A DNA stretch of 64,000 nt from JAJCYL01 sp040222875 (GTDB taxonomy: Bacteria > Bacteroidota > Bacteroidia > Cytophagales > Cyclobacteriaceae). Numbering within the stretch: position 1 is the first letter of the stretch; each line of letters begins with the position of its first letter. The notes under the pieces are model-generated. The model was given only the letters and a program-made list of their open reading frames with translations, made no database searches and was not told where the DNA came from. The stretch lies in assembly GCA_040222875.1 (NCBI GenBank), contig JAVKCG010000053.1, positions 744,001 through 808,000 of the forward strand. Direction: 5' to 3'. Made by a program: the position numbers and the translations under genes. This document shows, in pieces, positions 27,661 to 37,565 of the stretch.

Positions 27661-29004
27661 ATGAAGATCAACGAATTAACTGCAATTTCTCCGGTAGATG
27701 GTAGGTATCGAAAGACAGTTTCAAGCCTTGCGCCATACTTTTCAGAATATGGCCTGATACGCTATCGGCTTAAAGTTGAGGTAGAGTATTTTATTGCACT
27801 TTGCAACATTCCCTTAAAGCAACTGACGGATTTCGACAAAGGTCATTTTGCACCGCTCAGAAAATTAGCGGATGACTTCAATGAAACGGATGCTTTAGCA
27901 ATTAAAGAGTTCGAAAAAGAAACTAACCACGATGTAAAGGCAGTTGAATATTTTATTAAGAAGAAATTTGATGAACTAGGTTTGGGCCAGTTTAAAGAAT
28001 TTATCCACTTTGGCCTTACATCGCAGGATATCAATAATACGGCAGTGCCAATGTTATTGAGGGATGCCCTGGACAATGAACTTTTTCAGGCGTTTGAGCA
28101 AACTATTAGCCAGCTTGATTCTTTATCAGTTGCCTGGAAAGATGTACCTATGCTGGCAAGAACACATGGACAGCCAGCTTCACCAACCAGGTTGGGCAAA
28201 GAGGTGGCCGTATTCGTAGAGCGCTTAAGGAAGCAAAGGGGATTATTGAAATCTATTCCTCACTCTGCAAAATTTGGCGGGGCCACCGGGAACTTTAACG
28301 CACATCATGTAGCCTATCCAAATATTGACTGGATTGCTTTTGGCAATAATTTCTTAAAAACATCCCTTAAAATTGACCGAAGCCATCCCACCACCCAAAT
28401 TGAGCACTACGACAACCTGGCGGCCCTTTTTGACAACCTGAAACGCATCAATACGATTTTGATCGATTTTAGCCGGGATGTGTGGCAGTATATTTCGATG
28501 GGTTATTTCACTCAAAAGATCAAGAAAGGCGAAGTAGGTTCATCTGCCATGCCACATAAAGTCAACCCGATTGATTTTGAAAATGCTGAAGGGAACCTGG
28601 GGGTGGCAAATGCACTTTATGAACACTTTTCAGCTAAGTTACCAATATCAAGATTGCAGCGGGATTTAACTGACTCTACAGTTTTAAGAAATATTGGTGT
28701 GCCAGTGGCACACACTTTTATTGCCCTGAAATCTTTGGAAAAAGGTATTGGCAAACTGCAACTGAATAAGCCTGCTTTACAATCAGACCTTGCAGAAAAT
28801 TGGGCGGTTGTAGCCGAAGCCATTCAGACTATTTTACGGCGGGAGGGCTATCCCAACCCTTACGAAACCCTAAAAGACCTCACCCGCAAAAACGAAAAAA
28901 TTACAGAAGCTGCAATCCAGGAATTTGTAAACGGATTGGATGTTGATGATGGGGTAAAGGCGGAAATATTGAAGGTGAGCCCTTTTAATTACGTGGGGGT
29001 TTAA
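27661..29004 (+). CDS. purB: Adenylosuccinate lyase
   Basis: A 447-residue enzyme of the fumarase/aspartase superfamily. It splits fumarate from SAICAR and from adenylosuccinate in purine synthesis. Visible signatures are the N-terminal ISPVDGRYRK, the TSQDINNTA substrate-binding loop, LARTHGQPASPT with the catalytic His, and the superfamily loop SSAMPHKVNPIDFENAEG. Its length and sequence fit the E. coli-type PurB. The start is fixed by the promoter immediately upstream. Transcribed alone, divergent from the DUF5916 gene. Confidence 0.96.
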   Translation: MKINELTAISPVDGRYRKTVSSLAPYFSEYGLIRYRLKVEVEYFIALCNIPLKQLTDFDKGHFAPLRKLADDFNETDALAIKEFEKETNHDVKAVEYFIKKKFDELGLGQFKEFIHFGLTSQDINNTAVPMLLRDALDNELFQAFEQTISQLDSLSVAWKDVPMLARTHGQPASPTRLGKEVAVFVERLRKQRGLLKSIPHSAKFGGATGNFNAHHVAYPNIDWIAFGNNFLKTSLKIDRSHPTTQIEHYDNLAALFDNLKRINTILIDFSRDVWQYISMGYFTQKIKKGEVGSSAMPHKVNPIDFENAEGNLGVANALYEHFSAKLPISRLQRDLTDSTVLRNIGVPVAHTFIALKSLEKGIGKLQLNKPALQSDLAENWAVVAEAIQTILRREGYPNPYETLKDLTRKNEKITEAAIQEFVNGLDVDDGVKAEILKVSPFNYVGV

Positions 29005-29044
29005 CGGGATTCATTGAGCGATTTTTTGACAAGAGTCCTGTAAA

Positions 29045-29611
29045 TTAATTCGTTTTAGAATTGTCTTTTAACAAGCGTCTGGCGGCCTCGATAGCTTCCG
29101 GTACCAATGTTCTCTCCGTCAAAATAGAATTAAGTTCTTGAGTTGATTTACCCTGAAATCTAACTTTAAAACCCTCAACTGATGCTTCAAATTTTTCGTT
29201 TTTGAGTTCTTTCGCTTCCGGTACGGATTTAAAAAATGCCTTGAAAGAATTGAAAACCTCCTTATTCAGCATAATATGTATGGTCAAAAGAGTCAATGCT
29301 GTCAATTCGAATTGAATGAAACCGATACCGAAAGAAAAAGTGTAATTGTAAAAATTGAACCATTGGGTTAAAGCCAACATGGCAAGAACGGTAAAGGCAT
29401 ATTTCCAAAGGGGTTGGTTCATTATTATTAAGGCCAAGACTATTAATAATCCGAAACCCGTTAATTGCACCGAAGTCGAAATAGTATGAGATACAAAATC
29501 GCCTTCTTCATTTGTATAATCTTGTTTCAAGATAGTTTGAATCATATGAGTCAAAACCAGGACAGAGGCTATAAGGAAGGGTATTAACTTTCGCAATTCT
29601 TTGTTCATCAT
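29045..29611 (-). CDS. Four-helix membrane protein of unknown function
   Basis: A 188-residue protein not recognised as a family. Four hydrophobic helices are visible at about residues 8-27, 50-68, 71-90 and 97-116, followed by a soluble, charged C-terminal tail of about 70 residues with Lys/Glu-rich helical character (AKELKNEKFEASVEGFKVRF, ending TLVPEAIEAARRLL). The tail probably sits in the cytoplasm. It starts with two adjacent ATG codons. MmcQ/YjbR lies 51 bp upstream on the same strand. Confidence 0.75.
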   Translation of the reverse strand: MMNKELRKLIPFLIASVLVLTHMIQTILKQDYTNEEGDFVSHTISTSVQLTGFGLLIVLALIIMNQPLWKYAFTVLAMLALTQWFNFYNYTFSFGIGFIQFELTALTLLTIHIMLNKEVFNSFKAFFKSVPEAKELKNEKFEASVEGFKVRFQGKSTQELNSILTERTLVPEAIEAARRLLKDNSKTN

Positions 29612-29662
29612 GACATTGTTTGTGAGAATAATTTTATTTTATTCAATAATGCATCCGGAACA

Positions 29663-29971
29663 TCACCAAGCCCCCTCATAAGCAACCCCAACCATATCTC
29701 TAAACATCTCCTCAGGTACTGACTCCAGTTCGACAATCGTCCAGCCCTGGTTGCCCCATTTATTAGGTACTGGATAGATCACATTTTCATCATACTCACA
29801 AAACACCGATTGATCTACAGCCGAAAGCTTAACAGTGAGCGTTTTAGCCTTTTCATCAAGGGTGGCAAATATTCTTTTCTTCGTTCTAAAAGCCGTTTTA
29901 TGGTGGTGTGGCTTGGCTTCAACACCTTCGAAGCTAAGTGCGAGTTCTGAAACTTGTTGAGTGGTCACCAT
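29663..29971 (-). CDS. MmcQ/YjbR family protein
   Basis: A 102-residue protein of the MmcQ/YjbR (CyaY-like fold) family, shown by the opening LSFEGVEAKPHHHKTAFR, by FATLDEKAKTLTVKL in the middle and by NKWGNQGWTIVEL near the end. Members are small double-wing proteins proposed to bind DNA; the function is not settled. Its ATG overlaps the stop of the M43 protease gene by one base (TAATG), so translation is likely coupled, an odd pairing of a secreted enzyme with a cytoplasmic protein. Confidence 0.87.
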   Translation of the reverse strand: MVTTQQVSELALSFEGVEAKPHHHKTAFRTKKRIFATLDEKAKTLTVKLSAVDQSVFCEYDENVIYPVPNKWGNQGWTIVELESVPEEMFRDMVGVAYEGAW

Positions 29972-32900
29972 TAATCAATCACTATTATCCGTTCTGTTTT
30001 TGAAAATGTTTCACCGATTGACTGCACCAGGTACATCCCTGCCCTTAAGTTAAAAGTGTCGAAAGAAAATGTCTGATTAAGGATGTTTGGCAAATCTTCT
30101 TTAATCAACTCCTTACCCATCAGGTCTACCAACCTGACTGTAACAGTTTCCTTTTCTTCAAGATTAAAGGTAATGTTGAATGATGTAGTTGCAGGGTTTG
30201 GGAATATCTTCACTTTGTCGTCGCCTAACCGTACTGCTCCTGGTGTCGCAGTTACGAAAAAGTTAATATTATCAATGTAAAGCGCATTTCCATTGGCATT
30301 AGTGAACACAAACGCAACCAGCACATCATCCATGCCATCGCCGGCGAATTCGGAAAGATCAATGGTGTCAGTCCGCCAATCATCCTCACTCTGAGGAAAC
30401 CATTCAAAATCGGTTGTGGTCACACCAAGTTCGCTGCCTTTTTTATCATATACCACATGATTGAAATTGCGACCACAATCAGTTGAAACAACTACCTGTA
30501 GTTGATCAGAAATATTGGATCGCTGCGCATAAGAGATATCGAATGACATGCTTGCCTCAGCGCTTTGTGATAAATCAAGCCTGGGGCTTACCAGCCAATT
30601 TTGTGTGCCAATTTCATTGAGCCTAAATGCATTTATGGTTACGAAATAATTTCGTTCACGGCCTTCTGCTACTGAAAAGAACGACCAGTTATGTTCACCG
30701 GTTTTTGAAAATGGAAACCATTTTGATGATTCAAACCCCAGCTCATCAAATCGCTCCCTGGAGGGTGCCAATTCTGACTGTTCAGTTACCCGATAAGTCT
30801 TCTTTATAGAGTTGTCAGTAGGATCATCATCTGCTCTATCGTTAACTAAATCAACTGTGAATTCGAATTCAAATTCACCTTGAACAAGATTCGGTATCCC
30901 TACCGAGATGGCCTGTGCTTCCCCAGGATCCAGCACAATCCCTTCCAGCCTACTTTCGAAATTATTGAAGCCATCCGTGAAAGAATAATCCAAAGAGCGG
31001 ATTGTATCTGTACCGAAATTTTTTACCTCAACTATCGGTGTAAGAATATCCCTGCATGTGATCAGTGGCAGCTCTTTAATAGTGGTCACTTTTGCATCCA
31101 ACTTAAATTGACTTGCGGCAACTATTTCAATGTCATCAATATAAATGTTGTTGCCACCGCCGTTTTGAGCTATAAAGGCGACTTGAAGGTCATTCTGATT
31201 GATGAATTTGTTTAGGGTAAGTGTGGCACTCGCCCACTCAGCTTCACCCGCTGGAATAAACGCCCCCTCTTTTTCAGTGGTAGTGCCTAGCGAATTGCCA
31301 TAGCGCTCAAACGAGAGGAGGTTGTCGACATCAAAAAAGTTGCCGCACTCTGTTAAGACACCAACTGTCAGCCCATCAATGATATTATCAGTAACCGGTG
31401 CATAAGCGTACCGAAAATTCATTTCAACAGACCCCACTTTGTCCAAATCAATAATTGGGCTTAGCAGCATTTCTAAATCACCGAATTCTTCCGCTGATGA
31501 ACTTTGTATTGGCAAGCTGTAAGCCTTATTTCCGGGTTCAATTCTTGGGGCATTGCTGATTGTGAAATTGGATGAGGAGCCATCAAAATTCCTTGTCATC
31601 CACATATCCTGACCATTTTCAAAATCACCGTTTATAGGTAAATCGGATTGAAAAGGGTACTGCACCAAAAGCTCACGAATATTATTGTTTGAATTACCGT
31701 CGTCAACACCATTGGCCTTGGTTACTTCAAATTGAAAAACATGTTCCTCTCCCTGAACTGTAGTAATTGGGCCAAATTTCACAAGGCTTGTTTCCAACGA
31801 ATTGAGTGTTTCAGTTGATTTAACAGACTCGATAAATAGGCCGTCGATTGATAGAGTGATGGTATAAGTATTGACGATATTATTGCCTGTATTGCGCACT
31901 TCAATCTCTGGTATAAGAATTTCGCTGCAGACATTAAGTTCAGGGCTAACTATCTGCCTTATTCCAATATCATTGGCCGCTAAAATGGGTTCAACTAGGG
32001 CTTTAGAAGTTAACAAAGATCGACGCCGAGGGCTTTCTTGAAGCACTGTACGCATTCTCATGGCCTGACAACTTGTGAACAGATTCATGCAGTCGTCATC
32101 AGTGAAATCCATGTAATTTTCAAACATGTCAACGCTGCCACATGATTCAGGGGCATTTGGGCAACCTGAGCTATTATCCCCCATTTGCGGGGTGTCTTCA
32201 CAGAAGTCGTCGACATTGCAGCCACCATCACCCCAAATGTGACGCAAACCCAGAAAATGACCTATCTCATGAGTAGCTGTGCGGCCTTCACTGAAACTGT
32301 CTGTATTAAAGCCCCTTCCGAAATATTCATAATCTACCACTATGCCATCTGTGAGCCGATTGTTGGTCCTGTCTACAGTGAGACCTTGTAAGTTGGACAC
32401 AGGAAATTGAGCAAAGCCCAGCAAGTCGTTGCTTAGATCTACAACCCAGATATTAAGATAATCCTCAGTGGGCCAGAAGCTATTCTCCTTTATTTCGATA
32501 TCATCATTTATCGAATAATTAGACCTTTTTGCCTTTACTCTCACAATTCCGGTTGTAGGCAGTCCTTCAGGATCTTGTTTGGCTAGTTCAAACTCTATAT
32601 TGACATCAGCCGCCACTGGATTAAACAATTCACGGGTGTTTGCCGCATCGGGATTTTGCCGCCTAAAGTCTTGGTTCAATATCTGAATCTGTGAAATGAT
32701 CTGCCCTTCGGGGATGTTGGAGGCGACACCGATTGCCTCACCTTGATGAAGTACATGGACCACTACCGGAATCTTTAAAATTTCCTGTTGAGCACCTTCC
32801 TGTCTTAATTGGCCTGCCCTGTCATTTTGCTTCTGAAGCAACCAATTTTCAAAAACTTTTTCATTTTGTCTGTATAAGTTCTCCCCTAATTGCTTTTGCT

Positions 32901-32988
32901 GAAGCTGATATGTTCCGCATTTGTCCTGGGCTGATGCAGCTATGCCCAGCAAAATCAGAATAGTGATAGCGCTAACTGTTCGAAACAT
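29971..32988 (-). CDS. Secreted M43 (pappalysin-type) zinc metalloprotease with T9SS sorting domain
   Basis: A 1005-residue exported protease. The start at MFRTVSA is chosen because the signal peptide (1-20) follows at once; an ATG 16 codons earlier adds a non-signal leader. The catalytic domain has the zinc motif HEIGHFLGLRH (His240, Glu241, His244, His250). After it come repeated beta-sandwich and MAM/CARDB-like modules, and a C-terminal type IX sorting domain (IFPNPATTSFNI, then LRAGMYLVQ), which directs export across the outer membrane and removal of the tag. Likely degrades external protein. Coupled by TAATG to MmcQ/YjbR downstream. Confidence 0.93.
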   Translation of the reverse strand: MFRTVSAITILILLGIAASAQDKCGTYQLQQKQLGENLYRQNEKVFENWLLQKQNDRAGQLRQEGAQQEILKIPVVVHVLHQGEAIGVASNIPEGQIISQIQILNQDFRRQNPDAANTRELFNPVAADVNIEFELAKQDPEGLPTTGIVRVKAKRSNYSINDDIEIKENSFWPTEDYLNIWVVDLSNDLLGFAQFPVSNLQGLTVDRTNNRLTDGIVVDYEYFGRGFNTDSFSEGRTATHEIGHFLGLRHIWGDGGCNVDDFCEDTPQMGDNSSGCPNAPESCGSVDMFENYMDFTDDDCMNLFTSCQAMRMRTVLQESPRRRSLLTSKALVEPILAANDIGIRQIVSPELNVCSEILIPEIEVRNTGNNIVNTYTITLSIDGLFIESVKSTETLNSLETSLVKFGPITTVQGEEHVFQFEVTKANGVDDGNSNNNIRELLVQYPFQSDLPINGDFENGQDMWMTRNFDGSSSNFTISNAPRIEPGNKAYSLPIQSSSAEEFGDLEMLLSPIIDLDKVGSVEMNFRYAYAPVTDNIIDGLTVGVLTECGNFFDVDNLLSFERYGNSLGTTTEKEGAFIPAGEAEWASATLTLNKFINQNDLQVAFIAQNGGGNNIYIDDIEIVAASQFKLDAKVTTIKELPLITCRDILTPIVEVKNFGTDTIRSLDYSFTDGFNNFESRLEGIVLDPGEAQAISVGIPNLVQGEFEFEFTVDLVNDRADDDPTDNSIKKTYRVTEQSELAPSRERFDELGFESSKWFPFSKTGEHNWSFFSVAEGRERNYFVTINAFRLNEIGTQNWLVSPRLDLSQSAEASMSFDISYAQRSNISDQLQVVVSTDCGRNFNHVVYDKKGSELGVTTTDFEWFPQSEDDWRTDTIDLSEFAGDGMDDVLVAFVFTNANGNALYIDNINFFVTATPGAVRLGDDKVKIFPNPATTSFNITFNLEEKETVTVRLVDLMGKELIKEDLPNILNQTFSFDTFNLRAGMYLVQSIGETFSKTERIIVID

Positions 32989-33064
32989 TTTGCCAAAATA
33001 ATCATTAGAACGAGGCCAAATGGAAGTCATTGCCATCGCATTACATTTTAGCTACCTGTTGTCC

Positions 33065-33349
33065 CTACGAAGCAAACGGGAGTTTTGCATTCGGATCGTC
33101 AGGAGAGGTGATATTTATGGCCTCCACTCTGGTGATCTCAGGAACAGATCGTTTGATAGACTCTTCAACGCCTGCCTTTAGGGTCATTGTAGACATGGGG
33201 CATGAACCGCATGCACCAAGCAGCTTAAGTGTTACTACATTTTCTGGAGTTATGTCCAAAATTTGCACATTACCACCATCCGCCTCAAGGTAGGGCCTGA
33301 TGTTGTCCAGGGCACTTTCTACTTTCTGATATAATGAACTCTCAGCCAT
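33065..33349 (-). CDS. NifU-like Fe-S cluster carrier
   Basis: A 94-residue Nfu-type domain on its own, with the CxxC cluster-binding motif GACGSCPMST and the opening IRPYLEADGGNVQ. Such proteins carry a bridged Fe-S cluster from the assembly scaffold to targets. It is 22 bp after the Mrp-type ATPase gene, another Fe-S carrier, and surely shares its transcript. Confidence 0.92.
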   Translation of the reverse strand: MAESSLYQKVESALDNIRPYLEADGGNVQILDITPENVVTLKLLGACGSCPMSTMTLKAGVEESIKRSVPEITRVEAINITSPDDPNAKLPFAS

Positions 33350-33371
33350 GGTAATGTAAAGCTAATTAATG

Positions 33372-34463
33372 CTACACTTTTACCTCTACGATGGAAGTTT
33401 TTTCCTTCGATGCATTCCTGATTGCCACTTGCCTTGCCAGCTCTTGCGATAACTTCATGAATGCTTCAGCAGTCACATCGTCTTTCAATACTATAGGGAA
33501 GCCGATATCTCCTGACTCCCTGATGGATTGAACCAACGGTACCTGCCCTAAGAAAGGAACATTTTGCTTTTCAGATAGTTCCTTACCGCCTTCTTTTCCG
33601 AAAATGTAGTATTTGTTTTCTGGAAGTTCTTCTGGTGTGAAGTAGGCCATATTTTCAATTACTCCAAGCACTGGCACATTTATCTGGGGCTGCTTAAACA
33701 TTGCCAAACCTTTTCTGGCATCAGCTAAAGCCACCTTTTGGGGAGTGGTAACTATAACCGCTCCTGTAACAGGAAGCGTTTGAACTAAGGTTAGATGAAT
33801 GTCGCTTGTGCCAGGAGGCAAATCTATGAGCAAATAGTCCATTGGTTTCCATTTCACATCACCAATGAATTGTTTCAGGGCGGAACTAGCCATTGGACCT
33901 CGCCACACAACAGCCTGCTCAGGAGGTGTAAGAAAGCCTATCGACATTAATTGGACCCCATATTGCTCCAACGGTATAATCATGTTCTTTCCGTTGATCT
34001 GTTCCATTGCAGGTTGTTCAAACTCGCAGTTGAACATAGTGGGCATTGAAGGACCAAAAATGTCAGCATCTATCACACCAACGCTTGCACCGGATTTTGC
34101 AAGTGCTACTGCCAAATTTGCAGTAACGGTAGATTTACCAACGCCGCCTTTGCCTGAGGCAATGGCGATAATATTCTTCACCTCAGGCAACATCAAGGCA
34201 TTTTGTCGATTTGAAGTGACATCTGAAGTTATGTTGATATCTATCTCAAGGTTTTCAGCCAGCTTGTTTACCGCGTTTAGGCAATCTTGACGTATGAGTT
34301 CTTTCAATGGACAGGCCGGAGTAGTAAGCACAACTGTAAAAGCGACTTTGTTAGCATCCACAGCCACATCCCTGATCATATTTAAACTGACCAGATCTTG
34401 TTTTAAGTCGGGATCATTTACAGTTCCCAAGGCCTTTAATACCTGTTCTTTACTTACTGCCAT
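33372..34463 (-). CDS. Mrp/ApbC-type Fe-S cluster carrier ATPase
   Basis: A 363-residue P-loop protein. An N-terminal DUF59/MIP18 domain (about 1-85, VNDPDLKQDLVSLNMI) precedes a Mrp/NBP35 ATPase with the deviant Walker A ASGKGGVGKST and DIFGPSMPTMF. Family members hold and deliver Fe-S clusters. The ATG giving MAVSKEQ is preferred to one five codons upstream, as it matches usual N-termini. The gene sits between pdhB upstream and the NifU-like gene downstream, all on the minus strand, possibly one operon supplying the lipoate/Fe-S needs of pyruvate dehydrogenase. Confidence 0.92.
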   Translation of the reverse strand: MAVSKEQVLKALGTVNDPDLKQDLVSLNMIRDVAVDANKVAFTVVLTTPACPLKELIRQDCLNAVNKLAENLEIDINITSDVTSNRQNALMLPEVKNIIAIASGKGGVGKSTVTANLAVALAKSGASVGVIDADIFGPSMPTMFNCEFEQPAMEQINGKNMIIPLEQYGVQLMSIGFLTPPEQAVVWRGPMASSALKQFIGDVKWKPMDYLLIDLPPGTSDIHLTLVQTLPVTGAVIVTTPQKVALADARKGLAMFKQPQINVPVLGVIENMAYFTPEELPENKYYIFGKEGGKELSEKQNVPFLGQVPLVQSIRESGDIGFPIVLKDDVTAEAFMKLSQELARQVAIRNASKEKTSIVEVKV

Positions 34464-34515
34464 GATTGTCGTTGTCAATCACAAACTGATTAACAACAAT
34501 AAAGTTGGGGAAATT

Positions 34516-35493
34516 TTACTTGTATAAAACAGCTTTTACAGCCTCAACCGTCCTTTTCACATTTGGAAGGATGGCTTCGATTAGGGTTGGGGCATACGGT
34601 AGTGGTAAGTCCAAATTGTTAACCCGATGAATTGGAGCATCCAGATAATCGAAGGCATATTTTTGAATGTGATAAGTTATCTCTGATGAAATTGCGGCCA
34701 ATGGCCATGCCTCTTCAACTATAACTAATCGGTTTGTTTTTTTCACAGATTCAACCACGGTCTCGTAATCGAGGGGCCTGACTGACCGCATGTCGATCAC
34801 CTCTGCTGAAATATTATCTTTTGCTAGTGCCTCGGCTGACTCATTGGCAACTTTCATAAACTTACCAAACGAAATTAAAGTAACATCGGAACCTTCCTTT
34901 ATTACTTCAGCTTTACCAATCGGAATCAAGTACTCACCATCAGGTACTTCACCTTTATCACCGTACATAAGTTCAGACTCCATAAAAATCACTGGATCAT
35001 CATCACGGATGGATGATTTCAGTAAGCCTTTGGCATCTGCTGGGTTTGACGGAACAACCACTTTTAACCCAGGCGTATTGGCGTACCAGTTTTCAAAATT
35101 TTGTGAGTGTTGAGAACTTAACATTCCCGCATTACCGGTTGGGCCCCTAAAAGTGATAGGAACATTAAACTGACCACCAGACATTGACATCATTTTGGCG
35201 GCACCATTAATGATCTGATCAATCGCAACAAGAGAAAAATTAAAGGTCATGAATTCGATTACAGGTCTTACACCATTCATAGCGGCACCAATGCCGATAC
35301 CAGTAAAACCTAATTCAGCAATTGGAGTGTCAATTACCCTTTTAGGACCAAATTCGTCCAGCATACCCTGGCTCACTTTGTAAGCACCGTTGTATTCAGC
35401 AACCTCTTCCCCCATGAGAAAAACGTTCTCATCTCGGCGCATTTCTTCGTTTAAAGCTTCCCTTAATGCCTCTCTAAATTGGATTTCTCTCAT
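34516..35493 (-). CDS. pdhB: Pyruvate dehydrogenase E1 component beta subunit
   Basis: A 325-residue transketolase-like beta subunit. N-terminal thiamine-diphosphate region (REALREALNEEMRRDENVF, GEEVAEYNGAYKVSQGM) with the Glu that activates the cofactor, and a C-terminal transketolase domain (VIDMRSVRPLDYETV, EEAWPLAAISSEI). It pairs with an alpha subunit encoded elsewhere. The gene is 52 bp upstream of the Mrp gene. Branched-chain oxo-acid E1 beta is an alternative, but the pattern fits pyruvate better. Confidence 0.92.
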   Translation of the reverse strand: MREIQFREALREALNEEMRRDENVFLMGEEVAEYNGAYKVSQGMLDEFGPKRVIDTPIAELGFTGIGIGAAMNGVRPVIEFMTFNFSLVAIDQIINGAAKMMSMSGGQFNVPITFRGPTGNAGMLSSQHSQNFENWYANTPGLKVVVPSNPADAKGLLKSSIRDDDPVIFMESELMYGDKGEVPDGEYLIPIGKAEVIKEGSDVTLISFGKFMKVANESAEALAKDNISAEVIDMRSVRPLDYETVVESVKKTNRLVIVEEAWPLAAISSEITYHIQKYAFDYLDAPIHRVNNLDLPLPYAPTLIEAILPNVKRTVEAVKAVLYK

Positions 35494-35572
35494 AGTTTTT
35501 GCTTCGCAAATGGGCGGCTAAATTAAGCAATATGATTTTCTTTTCTGAAACGGATAATAGATAACTGAAAAC

Positions 35573-35601
35573 AAAAAAAGGCCCCGATTAATATCGAGGC
35601 C
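35573..35601 (-). terminator. Intrinsic terminator of the OmpA/TPR lipoprotein gene
   Basis: On the minus strand a 9-bp stem GGCCTCGAT/ATCGGGGCC (one G-U pair) around a 4-nt loop is followed by seven T. It separates the lipoprotein gene from pdhB downstream. Confidence 0.85.
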
Positions 35602-35634
35602 TTTGGTTAGTGATAGGTTGTTAAAAATGATTCC

Positions 35635-37416
35635 TTATAGGGCTTGCTTCACAGCATTTGCGTAGCTAACGAACTCTAAATCGTTCACTGCTTTTTCTTT
35701 CATATTAGGATCAGCAGCAACAGCTTTCTTTAAACTGGCGATTACATCAGCTTCATTCTTCTGTCTTGCATTTGTAATTGCCATTCCGTAATGAGCTTTT
35801 GCATGATTGCTGTCCTTACCAAGAGCATCGCTGAAAGCAGACTTAGCGTTGTCGTACTCTTTCTTTAATAAAAGAGCAAGACCACGGTTGAATAATAGAT
35901 CTGCAGACTCATTGGCACCAGACATAGTGGAGATTGCAGCATCGTAGTTGCCTTGAAGAATCTCAAGACCACCTTTCATCGCTTTAATCTTTGATGTTCC
36001 CATTCGTGATGGACTTGCACCTTCAGCCTGTCCAAGAGTGGCGTAGGCTTTCTCATTATTACCTTGAAGCAAGGCAGCAGATGCCTGATTGATCAATACT
36101 TCAGACCCTTTCTTCTTGTTCGCAGCAATATCTAATTGTGCAATCGCCTGATCAACATATTTCGTCCTGTCAGCACCAGAAGCGGCTTTGGCCATTTCGA
36201 TATATACTGCACCTAAGTTATTGTGAGCTGCGTAAGATGGGTCTTTCTTAGTGGCCGCTTTGTAAATGGCTTCTTTCTCAGTTAAAGAAGGGGTAAGCGT
36301 TCCAGAGAATAAAAGCTCTTCGTTAGAAAGTGAATCAGCAGATATAGAACCGCCTGCAATTTGCTTAGCAAGTACTGCTATTTCCGCGTTGCTCTTCTTT
36401 TCTTTTACAGTAAGGATTTCAGTTTTGGCAGCCCTTAATGGAGGATACACATCCCTCATCAATTTACTATATGATCCTAATTTTTGTAAGTTCTTTTCTT
36501 TATCACCGAATGAACCTGCACCATTAACTATTCTTAAAATCTCAGACTTCTCGTCAGAGGTAACTCCATCATAGTCATTCAATGCAGCCTTGAACATTCC
36601 CCAGTCTTCAACAACTGGCTTCAATACAAAATTGATTGAATCAGCCATCCCTTTGTAGTCGTAACGCTTCATATTATCCCTGTACCACTTCTCAATTCTT
36701 GAAGCCCTGTCATTTGATAAACGGCTGTTGATTCTCTCAGCACCTTCAGGAGAGTGAGTACCAGTAATAGTTACAGTTCTTGTAACGTTCTTTTCTGCAA
36801 TAAAAGCTGTGAACTGCTGTCCACGGTCACTTCGCTGCTCTGATCTCTTTAATTCGGATCTACCTTTATCGAAGAAGAAATTGATATTGGTTGGGATAAG
36901 CTCCTCGCCCTCATTATAGCCATGATCTGCATATGCAGTTTCTGAAATACTCTGAGCTAACCTTGAAGTCATGATCAAACCTAATGCTACTGTAGGCTGG
37001 TCAGGGGTAGTTAATGATTTACCACTTTGATCTTGCGTAGCAACACCTTGAATTTTCAATTCACCGCTTGCCATACCATCTTGATAAGGCATGGTGTATT
37101 CTTTGCTTAATCTTGATGTAGTAGTTGAGCTGTTAGGAAAATCAGTAGACTTAAATTCCAAATCCTCCAAATCAGCTTTACCTGAACCATACTGGTAAAA
37201 AGTCTTAAGGGTATAAGTATATCCTTTAGCTAACATTTTTTGTGGCAGAACAGCTGACATCTCAAACTTCACCTCGTTTCCATGAAGTTCAAGTGGACTC
37301 GGTGTAACTGTGAGGTCCTGTTCTTTAGCCAGGTCTACCATCTTTTTGAGCTTATTACAACCCGAGAAGATGAGAACGCCGGCGAGTAATACTATTACTA
37401 AGTTTAACTTTCTCAT
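35635..37416 (-). CDS. OmpA-like lipoprotein with TPR repeats
   Basis: A 593-residue lipoprotein (lipobox FSGC near residue 20). After a beta-rich N-terminal domain comes an OmpA-like part at about 165-250 (NINFFFDKGRSELKR, GTHSPEGAERINSRLSNDRA), which in other proteins binds peptidoglycan. From about 370 onwards there are tetratricopeptide repeats (AAHNNLGAVYIEMAKAA, DLLFNRGLALLLKKEYDNAK, AHYGMAITNARQKNE). Such a chain could anchor the outer membrane and assemble protein partners. It has its own promoter region and terminator. PspC is divergent upstream. Exact role unknown. Confidence 0.85.
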   Translation of the reverse strand: MRKLNLVIVLLAGVLIFSGCNKLKKMVDLAKEQDLTVTPSPLELHGNEVKFEMSAVLPQKMLAKGYTYTLKTFYQYGSGKADLEDLEFKSTDFPNSSTTTSRLSKEYTMPYQDGMASGELKIQGVATQDQSGKSLTTPDQPTVALGLIMTSRLAQSISETAYADHGYNEGEELIPTNINFFFDKGRSELKRSEQRSDRGQQFTAFIAEKNVTRTVTITGTHSPEGAERINSRLSNDRASRIEKWYRDNMKRYDYKGMADSINFVLKPVVEDWGMFKAALNDYDGVTSDEKSEILRIVNGAGSFGDKEKNLQKLGSYSKLMRDVYPPLRAAKTEILTVKEKKSNAEIAVLAKQIAGGSISADSLSNEELLFSGTLTPSLTEKEAIYKAATKKDPSYAAHNNLGAVYIEMAKAASGADRTKYVDQAIAQLDIAANKKKGSEVLINQASAALLQGNNEKAYATLGQAEGASPSRMGTSKIKAMKGGLEILQGNYDAAISTMSGANESADLLFNRGLALLLKKEYDNAKSAFSDALGKDSNHAKAHYGMAITNARQKNEADVIASLKKAVAADPNMKEKAVNDLEFVSYANAVKQAL

Positions 37417-37479
37417 TTGAATCATTTTTAATTTTTTAGATAGGATTTCTGAGATCAGATTTCTGGTTTAAAACAAATG

Positions 37480-37511
37480 CAAGTATACTTAAAAATTAAC
37501 GATATAGTCAA
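37480..37511 (-). promoter_or_regulatory. Likely promoter of the OmpA/TPR lipoprotein gene
   Basis: Read on the minus strand, TTG (37511-37509), a 21-bp spacer and TATACTTG (37487-37480), one mismatch from TAnnTTTG. It leaves a leader of roughly 55 bases before the ATG. Confidence 0.4.
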
Positions 37512-37541
37512 CAGGGCACAATAATTTGAGGTTTATTGTGT

Positions 37542-37549
37542 TATTTTTG
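37542..37549 (+). promoter_or_regulatory. -7 element of the PspC gene
   Basis: TATTTTTG is a full TAnnTTTG match, 16 bp before the ATG at 37566. It makes the ATG at 37536 impossible as a start. Confidence 0.5.
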
Positions 37550-37565
37550 CAACTCAAATAAAAGT

